From contig JAUJYZ010000124.1 of NCBI GenBank assembly GCA_033675265.1, positions 62,001 to 126,000 on the forward strand: 64,000 bases of DNA. Direction: 5' to 3'. This DNA comes from Actinostola sp. cb2023 (lineage: Eukaryota; Cnidaria; Anthozoa; Actiniaria; Actinostolidae). The position numbers and the translations under genes were made by a program. Shown one piece after another: positions 57,062 to 64,000 of the stretch (position 1 is its first letter; the number at the start of each line of letters is the position of its first letter). The notes beneath the pieces were generated by a model, which had not been told where the DNA came from, made no database searches, and saw nothing but the letters and a program-made list of their open reading frames with translations.

Positions 57062-57960
57062 CTAAAAACGTTGTTCATCAAAGTGCTTAAAATTTCTTTT
57101 CATCCTATTTATGTGATTATTCTTGTATTTGACATCATTCAATATTAAGAAGACTGGGTAATGATCAGAGATCTCAGCTAAGCAAATACCAAAAGTGGAA
57201 GGTTTGTCCAGTATGTTAGTATAAATATGATCAATTAGAGTTTTAGAGTTATTAGTAACTCGAGTAGGTTGTGTGATAACAGGAAAACAGAGATTTGAGT
57301 ACAACATATAAATTGATTAGTTTCATATTTTATTAATTCATTGTTTATGTCTCCAGTAATCACCAACTGTTTGTTTTCATTTAAGATAGTTTCTAGTTTA
57401 TCAGATAGAGCTTCTTTAAATACTGACGTATTGGAGTGTGGATGCCTATAAATTATACCAAAAATAATATTTTCTCATTTTTAGGTGTCTGAATTTCAAC
57501 CCACAAATTCTCACAATCAGCGATTAGTAATTTAAGATCATCTCTTAAGCGGTATGCCAATGTATCATGTATATATAGGCCTACTCCACCCGGGTAGGGG
57601 AATCATGTCTTAAAAAAATGTAATTAAGCATATCAATATTAGAAACTGAATTTTCATTGAGTTTGGTTTCACTGATTCCTATGATAGAAAATTGTTTTCC
57701 CAAGGACATGAAAATATCATTAAGTTGACTAAATTGTTTTTGAAGACTTCTAACATTACAATGGAATATAGATATGAATCGATTATTGCTAACATTAGTT
57801 GTAGATGTATTAAGCAGATCATTTAATTCTTGAGTGTTGTAGTAATTAGAGGAAATTGAAGGAATTATATTATCTATATCTTGGTAGTCTGAGAAAAGAG
57901 CTGTTAGCTATGTCATGACTCGTGGTCAGTAGAATAATCTAATTAGTTGATGATACATAG
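57062..57960 (-). pseudogene. CR1/L2-like LINE endonuclease (broken)
   Basis: Minus-strand pieces read SIIGISETKLNENSVS near 57690, VGDYWRHKQ-type shifted remnants near 57340, and the end of the domain at 57307-57062 (QPTRVTNNSKTLIDHIYTN, then AEISDHYPVFLIL). These are the E of SETK, the D of LIDHI and the SDH motif of apurinic-type endonucleases. Several frameshifts and stops are present. Confidence 0.75.
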
Positions 57961-57974
57961 CTTGACTTATCTTG

Positions 57975-59155
57975 GCGAGTTGAAGCGCCTTTTAAACTGC
58001 TCAAAGTCTGATAGTGTAGAAAACGAGATCATCTCTGCATCACTTTCAGCATCTTGTTTCATATGAATCTTTCCATTCCTTGACCAGACATATTTAAATT
58101 TATGTTCTTTCTGGAATTCCTTTGCTTTCTTGAAAATTTATTTTGCCTTTGGCGTCATATTACCTTTAGGATAATATCTTTAGATAATAAAATGGCTTGA
58201 TTTTAAATTATAAATCTTTTAAATTTTTGTTTGTACGTTTACGTGATTAAGTGATTAGTATTTCCTTAGTTTTAGTAGCTATCCGATTTTTAAATATTGT
58301 AATTAGTTTTTGTAATTTTATCATATATTTTATCATATTGTTACATATTTACATAGTTATTAGTTATTGAGGGCCACAAGTTCATTAGCTTTAGCTATTT
58401 AGTGCTACCCTCGTAAAATAAAGGCTTTATTATGCTTTCGTTTATGTACAGCTTGTTGTTGGATTGCGTAGATCCTAAGTCCGAGGAATAGAACCTGTTC
58501 AAATTCTTTCTAGAGAAGTACAGATTGTTCCTGATGCTTCGTCTGGCGAATTTCACAATTATAGTGGGTGGTTTATCTCGCAGATTAGACTTAGTAGGGA
58601 GACGATGACTGATAGAAATATCCCCTGGCTCAATGTTGATTTCCAAAAGGGCTCCTACTTTTTGAGCTAGCTGATCAGTATCTTCATGAATCGTAGCTGG
58701 TATACCGTGTATTTCGAGACAATCTCGACGGGAATATGCATTTAGAGCATCTAACTCTACTTCTAAGGTGGTAATTCTTGTAGACATCGCAGTCATGTCG
58801 CTTTTTAGTTGGCTGTTTACTTGTTGTAAATCGTTGTTCTGAGATTTTAGCGTATCAACCCTTTTACATAAGGTCTCGAACTTTTCATTAATGAAGTCTT
58901 GGCTGGCTTTGATATCCCTGTGATCATCTTGGGTGATTTTGTGGTATTGGAATACCAAATCTTTGAGGTCTTTGTTATGTGCCTTGAGACGATCATCCAG
59001 GACTTTGATAAATGATCCTTCAGATAAGGGCGCTTCTTCGTCGCTATCTTGACGATGTTGAGAACCCTTTTCATTGGCAGTCGGTGACTTTGCTTGTGCA
59101 TTAGATTGGCTCGACGAACTCTGTTTCCTCTTTAGGTGGCATAGTCGTGATTTAG
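57975..59155 (-). pseudogene. CR1/L2-like LINE ORF1 (split)
   Basis: The frame from about 59155 to 58395 contains an S/Q-rich start (QSSSSQSNAQAKSPTANEK), a coiled coil (RVDTLKSQNNDLQQVNSQL) and an RRM-like core (LNAYSRRDCLEIHGIP; RDKPPTIIVKFARR). The C-terminal segment resumes at 58150-57975 (KAKEFQKEHKFKYVWSRNGK) after a 275-bp insertion. Such ORF1 proteins bind element RNA. The native ATG near 59143 is out of frame by one base. Confidence 0.75.
58160..58435 (+). mobile_element. LINE 3' tail inserted in ORF1
   Basis: Plus-strand AT-rich sequence ending GGGCCACAAGTTCATTAGC, CTACCCTCGTAAAATAAAGG resembles the conserved 3' end of CR1/L2-like LINEs (short stem and AATAAA). It interrupts the ORF1 frame. 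Target duplication not resolved. Confidence 0.5.
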
Positions 59156-59179
59156 ATGCAAACTATTAAAATAAGAACT

Positions 59180-59380
59180 TGTGTCAAAATGGTGTAAATT
59201 TAAAAGGAAGTATCAGTCAAACCTTCGCTTCGTTCAGTTCCGTGGAATTCATTTCCTGTTTGCTGGGCTGTATTGCGGTAGAACTGGTCGAGGTCGTTGT
59301 GGATGGTTTAGCTCCATCTGTAGGCTCTAACGCAAAAAGGTAGCATTTGGTGGTACTGTCTCGTCACGGTGACTTCCATT
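59180..59380 (-). other. Possible coding exon next to the LINE
   Basis: The minus strand reads LEPTDGAKPSTTTSTSSTA and then PSKQEMNSTELNEAK before a GTTTGA. It could be LINE 5' sequence or an exon of another gene; S/T-rich and unrecognised. Confidence 0.3.
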
Positions 59381-59415
59381 TACCTGAAAATAATTATGAT
59401 AATAAGAATTCAGTA

Positions 59416-60459
59416 TAGTATGTGGTTCTAATTGTGAACACTTTTTGCACTTCATGTTATTTCTCGTCAACATATGGTACGATTATCCTGACCCTTTGCT
59501 ATGAATTAGCTCTACACTTCAGCTAACATGTGATTAAGTTTCGTTGTATTTATTATTGAACTTTTCTAAATATATTTTATTATATCATGTCCGTTGTGAT
59601 TGGTAGTTCTAATTGTGAACAGATGTTTGTAATTGTGAACACTTTTGGCTTGCTTTTTAATGGCTTAATATTGTGTATTATTATCGATTTCTAGCCTTGC
59701 AATTTGATGTACAAGTTCCAAGTTGTCTTAAAACAATATTTATGTTCGTGTTATTTCGATACGAATGATAGAAAAATGTTAAAACGAAGTGAAGTCAGAC
59801 GGCAACGCTAAATTACTGACGTGTTCGCATGTTCATTGATGCATGCCGTTCATCTTGCTCGTGTAATTGCTCACCGCAAATTTGTATCACAAACGCGGAC
59901 TTCTTATACATATTTCCTTCTCAATATTTGCTATTTTACCAGTACAGGTATATTAGCGGCACTTTTACTCTATATCTCAAGAACTACATATGTTATGAAG
60001 TGCCAGATTATGCGTGACCATATGCGTGTTTACAATTAGATGCACATCGCAAAAACACGCACAATTTTTCATTCCGATGCTGCTCTTTCATTTTCAAAAC
60101 TTTTCTAATTATTGTTTTGTAATGAAAAGTGTTATTATTTACCTTTTAGCTCATATAAAAACAAACTCCATACTTTGCGTTTTTAGAAATAAAATATACG
60201 AACTTTGCCACTGAGAATCTAAAGGTGCGCTTAAAATTCGAATTTGTAAACAATAGTCGTCAGCTTACTTTGAATCAAGGTTGAAATTTTGCGCGGAATA
60301 AATGTCAGGAAGCCCAAAATAGCATTGGATGATTGAAAATAAATCAATATCTGCTCGGGTAAAATATGTTTTGTCGATCTTAGCTTTACGGTATAAAAAC
60401 GGCACTTTTACTGAAAAGTGTTCATAATTAGAACTGTTCACAATTAGAACCACATACTG
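59416..60459. mobile_element. TA-flanked DNA element with subterminal repeats
   Basis: Ends TAGTATGTGGTTCTAATTG and the inverse CAATTAGAACCACATACTG, with TA on each side (59414-59415, 60460-60461). TTCTAATTGTGAACA occurs five times near the ends in both orientations (59427, 59606, 59627, and inverted at 60418 and 60434), suggesting transposase-binding sites. The 1.04-kb body holds only short frames, so it is non-autonomous. Superfamily is likely Tc1/mariner/pogo from the TA target. Confidence 0.75.
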
Positions 60460-60561
60460 TACATCATAAAGAAGTAAGCATTTGCAACAAAATTATTGCG
60501 GAGGTTTCGCAAATCTCGCAGCATAATTCGTCTTTACTTATTTATTATATTATTATTATTA

Positions 60562-61173
60562 CAGTGGAACCCCACCTAACGGACACCCCGGTATAACGGA
60601 CACCCCGGTATAACGGACACCCCGGTATAATGAATGAATAAATGAATGAATAAACCTTTATTTAAACAGGGTTGTCCCTTCAGTGTATATAATACACTGT
60701 TATAGTTTTATAGGTCCCGGCGGAAAGATGATATATTTTCTGTTAAAAAGACCCTGTTATAACGGACACCCGTTATAATGGACAACGGCCACTTTTTTAC
60801 AGCCCGAACAGCAAAATTTAATACAAAATCAACCCCGTTATAACGGACAGTTTGAGTACAATCTTTCGTCACACCATTGTTCGTGAAGATTTATTCCTGA
60901 TTAGAGACGAATGGAAATTAATATTTGCAAGAGGATAAGAATTGTGTTAGAAAAAGAACAAAGTTTCACTTGTATTATCAAGGTTTTATGTTTTGATTTC
61001 ATTTGAGACGTTTCAAATGTTGTGTTATTGATGCGTATGCTATAATAGGTTTCTATAAAATAAATTCAATAAAGAGTGACGTAATCTGTAAGAAATCCCG
61101 TTATAACGGACACCCCGTTATAACGGACACTTTCTCTGGTCCCTTTGGTGTCCGTTATAACGGGGTTCCACTG
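60562..61173. mobile_element. pogo/Tigger-like MITE
   Basis: Ends CAGTGGAACCCC...GGGGTTCCACTG with TA on both sides (60560-60561, 61174-61175). The repeated CCGTTATAACGGACACC motif lies several times in each end. CAGTGGAACC-type tips are characteristic of pogo-group elements. The interior is noncoding and carries a LINE tail. Confidence 0.85.
60629..60760 (-). mobile_element. LINE 3' tail inserted in the pogo-like MITE
   Basis: On the minus strand it ends GTTTAAATAAAGGTTTATTC followed by (ATTC)n-type units, the usual tail of CR1/L2 LINEs. The same GTTTAAATAAAG motif ends the LINE at 61393-63410, so it is probably the same family. Confidence 0.6.
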
Positions 61174-61216
61174 TATCATTATTATATTAATAATGGTAAT
61201 TGAACTGAGTAGAGTG

Positions 61217-61256
61217 CAATTTGGTCTGAAATCCGATTTCAGACCAAAATTGCACG
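61217..61256. repeat. Short perfect-like palindrome
   Basis: GTGCAATTTTGGTCTGAAATC-type arms: TGCAATTTGGTCTGAAATC and GATTTCAGACCAAAATTGCA with almost no loop. Confidence 0.8.
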
Positions 61257-61507
61257 ACACATACCCTGGTTCCAGAGGCTTTGTTAAGCTCTATAATACG
61301 ATGTACACCGCTTGCGAGCTGCGAAGCTGGTTGCGGCCGTTACGAATCTCACTTTCATGCAGACACGTAATCAATGACAGCCATCAAACATGTACAATAC
61401 ATACATACATAAACTTTATTTAAACACGGAATCTCTTCATTACAAGAAAAAATGCTCTTCCAGAGAGCCGTGACATCTAAAAATAATAATAATTTGTATA
61501 ATAAATA

Positions 61508-61705
61508 GTATACACCTGTTTTCAAAAACGTTGTCCTTTTACAAAATACAAAATAGTAAAATAGCAAAAAAGGAATTAATTAGAAACAAAAGAAATGCAC
61601 TCAAGCTGAACTCTGGCTTATTGTTTCTCTAATGAATTCCTTTTTACTATTTTACTATTTTGCGTATTTTGTAAAAGGACAACGTTTTTGAAAACAGGTG
61701 TATAT
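61508..61705. repeat. 198-bp hairpin in the LINE 3' region
   Basis: TATACACCTGTTTTCAAAAA and ACGTTGTCCTTTTACAAAAT are inverted on the right, continuing through ATAGTAAAATAG...GGAATT for about 80 bp per arm. It may be an inverted duplication of LINE 3' sequence or a small MITE. Confidence 0.8.
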
Positions 61706-61771
61706 ATAAATAGAAAATATCAGAATAGCTAGTAAAAATATTAATTCAAGTATTTAATGTGTTTAGTTTAA

Positions 61772-62228
61772 AGTGCTCCTAACCCCCTTTACAATTGTAT
61801 TAAAAATTGAATGTTCATGAACTGATTAGCCATAGGGTTAAGTGTTTTTTCATTTGAGCTTCGAATTTAGGAGTTATAGTTGTTTGAAATCTCGATATTT
61901 TAATTCGATGACGTCACACCGGGCTTTTTACCTAACTTATTTCATTGTTTTCAGTAGATCTCTTCCCCGATATGGGGGAAAATTTTATATGAAATCTATA
62001 TAGTTTGTAAAAATATTTTTTAAGTTCAAAAATATTAATAATTTGCACAAGGGCGTTTTTGTATAATAAATGAAGCCCGGGGTGACGTCATCAGATTTGC
62101 ATATCCAGATTTCAAACCTCCATAACTCTTAAATGCAAGGTTCAAACAAAGAAAAAACTTAATCCTACAGCTGATCAGTTCATGTACATTCAATTTTTAA
62201 TACAATTGTAAAAGGGGTTAGGAGCACT
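61772..62228. mobile_element. TTAA-flanked piggyBac-type MITE
   Basis: Ends AGTGCTCCTAACCCCCTTT and inverse, bordered by TTAA (61768-61771, 62229-62232). Arms run over 150 bp (CAATTGTATTAAAAATTGAA; GAGCTTCGAATTTAGGAG). The internal sequence is related to the MITE at 5972-8562. 457 bp, noncoding. Confidence 0.9.
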
Positions 62229-62336
62229 TTAACTAGGGCAGATTTGAAAGCTTTCAAACTTGATTTATCTTTCACCTCTGTATGTTTCTTGTTCCAGGTA
62301 ACAGATCCTCTATAGTTTAAAGTACATTTCCCAGCT

Positions 62337-63406
62337 TCAGTAATAGGTCTGGGAATGTGAAGACTGTTTTTTTGAGTTTCTTAAATTATGTGAATGTATA
62401 TTTGAAGTATTATTAAATATATTTTTCAGATAACCTGGAGTAAGATCATTTTGTATTTTGTACATCATAGTGGCTAGTTGATTAGCTCTCCTAAGATGAA
62501 GTCTATCCCAGCCAAGGTCATCCAATAACTCCTCAAAATGTTTATCATTAATATTTGGAAAGGATATGATTTTAGCAGCTCTGTTTTGTAGTTTTTGGAG
62601 TTTGTCTGATAGGCCCTTACCGATGGTCCCCCATACAGTAGAACAGTAATCAAGGTATGGAAGTATTTTAATACTTAAAAGGCCCTATAGAGATACACTC
62701 TAGTTTCAAAAGGAATAACAGGAGGAATGACTCGTTTTAGAACTGCTAGTCCTGCAGAAATTTTCTTAGAAATAGTGTCAATATGCGAGTACCAGTTTAG
62801 GTTTTCGTCTAGTTGAATTCCGAGGGATCTATAGACTGTTTCCCTTTTTAACTGTACATTATTTATTTCGACTTTAAAATCTTGATGTACTTGAGAAAGC
62901 TTGAACGAGCTTCCAATCAACATAAATTTAGATTTTTTAACATTGAGAGTTAATTTATTAGCATTTAACCAGGTTTGAATGGTGTTTAAGTCCTGGTTCA
63001 TTTGGCATTGTAGAGCAAAAGAGTCCTGTGATGCCAATGACAGAGTGGTGTCATCGGCGTACATTCTCGGTTTACTGTACAAATGACAAGCGGGGAGGTC
63101 ATTTATGTATATGGTAAATAACAAAGGGCCCAGTATAGATCCCTGAGGAATGCCATAGTTTAGAGTACAATAGTAATTTGAGAGTGTCCCATTTGCCAAG
63201 GTTTTCTGTTTACGTTCGGTGAGATAGGATGTAAACCAGTCTAAGGAGTTTGGCTTAATACCATAAAGTTTCAATTTCTCCAGCAATATCTGATGGTCCA
63301 GGGAATCGAAAGCTTTTTTCAGATCCACAAAGATCACACCGTTTAAGAAACTGTTGTCAATATTTTTGAACCATTCGTTTGTTTCTTCTAACAAACAGGT
63401 TTCCAC
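62337..63406 (-). pseudogene. CR1/L2-like LINE reverse transcriptase, 3' half
   Basis: 63406-62675 carries GVIFVDLKKAFDSLDHQIL (catalytic Asp), YGIPQGSILGPLLFTIYIND, YADDTTLS (catalytic pair) and YRSLGIQLDENLNW. After a frame break near 62675, the C-terminal segment appears at 62525-62337 (GWDRLHLRRANQLATMMYKI). The N-terminal polymerase, endonuclease and ORF1 are missing, which fits 5' truncation. It differs clearly from the LINE at 54310-59160 (for example YADDTTLS against FADDTILF). Confidence 0.85.
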
Positions 63407-63440
63407 AGAAAACCCTGGCCTGAAACCAGATTGAGACTCA

Positions 63441-63773
63441 GTTAAGGTGGCTCCGTCGAAATTCCAAACGCATTCGTCTGAAATAAAACTTCGGCCATAA
63501 CTTTTTTAATATTCGCATGATGGACTATCAGACTTGGAGAAAGTTGAAGCTATTATTTGGCAATATTACAACATAATTCGATTTCCCTTTCCACAAATAT
63601 TCTTAGTGATATCGGAGCTACAGTGGACCTTGTTCTCGCTACTTAAACACGCTCATAAAAAAAACTCCGATATTTTTGCGTAAAAGTTTGTAAATCGTAT
63701 TCAATTGACTTGGTGAATATCCTATCTAAGTTTCAGCAAAATCGGCGAAACCAAAATCAACTGGTTATGTATT
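63441..63773. other. No recognised gene
   Basis: AT-rich sequence with GATATCGGAGCTACAGTGG near 63610 and its partial echo CTCCGATATTTTTG near 63665. Nothing further recognised. Confidence 0.4.
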
Positions 63774-63971
63774 TTAGTCATGAATTTGATTTTGTGTCTC
63801 GATCATCTCTTTATCCCTTTCTTCTCGATCAAGAATCTTAAGTTGATTTCTCAGCTTTGCACTCTCCTCATCAGCTCTCTCCAGTTCTTGATCAATTGTG
63901 ATACTCCATTGACTTACGTCTTCTTCGCTTTCTCCCTTGCCGAATTTGTTCTCCTCGATTGCCTCTTTCAA
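63774..63971 (-). CDS. Coiled-coil ORF fragment, possibly a retroelement gag start
   Basis: Reads MKEAIEENKFGKGESEEDVS and then a long charged helix (ELERADEESAKLRNQLKIL) ending IHD at a TGA. The composition and layout resemble N-termini of gag-like proteins in invertebrate LTR retrotransposons, but no diagnostic domain is present. It may continue beyond the window edge, since the ATG is only 29 bases from it. Confidence 0.35.
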   Translation of the reverse strand: MKEAIEENKFGKGESEEDVSQWSITIDQELERADEESAKLRNQLKILDREERDKEMIETQNQIHD

Positions 63972-64000
63972 CTCATTGATTGCTGTGACTGTCCCGGCAA

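Larger units (their letters stand above)
54310..59160 (-). mobile_element. CR1/L2-like LINE with two insertions
   Basis: On the minus strand: ORF1 (59155-57975), endonuclease (to 57062), reverse transcriptase (to 55152), C-terminal domain (55031-54675), then 3' sequence with AAATAAAC near 54326. A TA-flanked MITE (56518-56791) and a short LINE tail (58160-58435) interrupt it. Frameshifts throughout mark it as dead. No target duplication resolved. Confidence 0.85.
61393..63440 (-). mobile_element. 5'-truncated CR1/L2-like LINE
   Basis: Reverse transcriptase to 3' end only. The 3' terminus on the minus strand is GTTTAAATAAAGTTTATGTA followed by ATGT units near 61393. The 3' region is interrupted by a hairpin (61508-61705) and a TTAA MITE (61772-62228). 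The 5' limit near 63440 is inferred. Confidence 0.8.

Overview
This window looks like intergenic DNA from an invertebrate animal. It is AT-rich, has spliceosomal introns, and is almost entirely layers of mobile elements and tandem repeats. No host protein-coding gene could be identified with confidence. The mix (L1/Tx1-like and CR1/L2-like LINEs, BEL/Pao, PIF/Harbinger, Tc1/mariner and pogo-type elements, TTAA-flanked MITEs and a DIRS-type element) would suit a cnidarian or another marine invertebrate. That placement is inference.

Layout. 1-6.0 kb: a repeat family containing a 66-bp minisatellite, arrays of palindromic ATATCGG motifs, a foldback element and a decayed tRNA-derived SINE. 6.0-8.6 kb: a TTAA-flanked MITE split by a non-autonomous tyrosine-recombinase (DIRS order, Ngaro/PAT-like) element with complete A1...B1-A2-B2 split direct repeats. 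8.6-11 kb: poly-C, hairpins and two further inverted-repeat MITEs. 11-23 kb: a broken L1/Tx1-clade LINE whose ORF2 is interrupted by a nearly intact two-gene PIF/Harbinger transposon. 24-26.2 kb: a second copy of the first repeat family, including a 159-bp Harbinger-type MITE whose empty site survives in the first copy. 28.2-32.4 kb: a 1,091-bp tandem duplication leading into a 70-bp satellite. 32.4-42.4 kb: a roughly 10-kb unit with inverted arms and a 94-bp array of about 57 units inside. 42.6-45.4 kb: hairpins and AT-rich DNA. 45.7-53.9 kb: an intron-containing Tc1/mariner-like transposase gene split by a BEL/Pao retrotransposon that has both LTRs, a 5-bp target duplication and a recognisable tRNA-Arg primer site. 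54-59.2 kb: a CR1/L2-like LINE on the minus strand, itself hit by a TA-flanked MITE and a LINE tail. 59.4-63.4 kb: two TA-flanked DNA elements, a TTAA MITE and a second truncated CR1/L2-like LINE. 63.8 kb to the end: a coiled-coil ORF fragment.

The most informative feature is the nesting. At several insertions the interrupted sequence (a reading frame, the other arm of a palindrome, or a paralogous empty site) reveals the pre-insertion site, so target duplications and order of events can be read directly. The best candidate for something not routinely annotated is the DIRS-type element at 6363-8506. Its internal B1-A2 junction is a loxP-like palindrome whose CTATTC edge also occurs at both host junctions. 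A recurring theme is a minisatellite lying between long inverted arms, at three 66-bp loci and the 94-bp locus.
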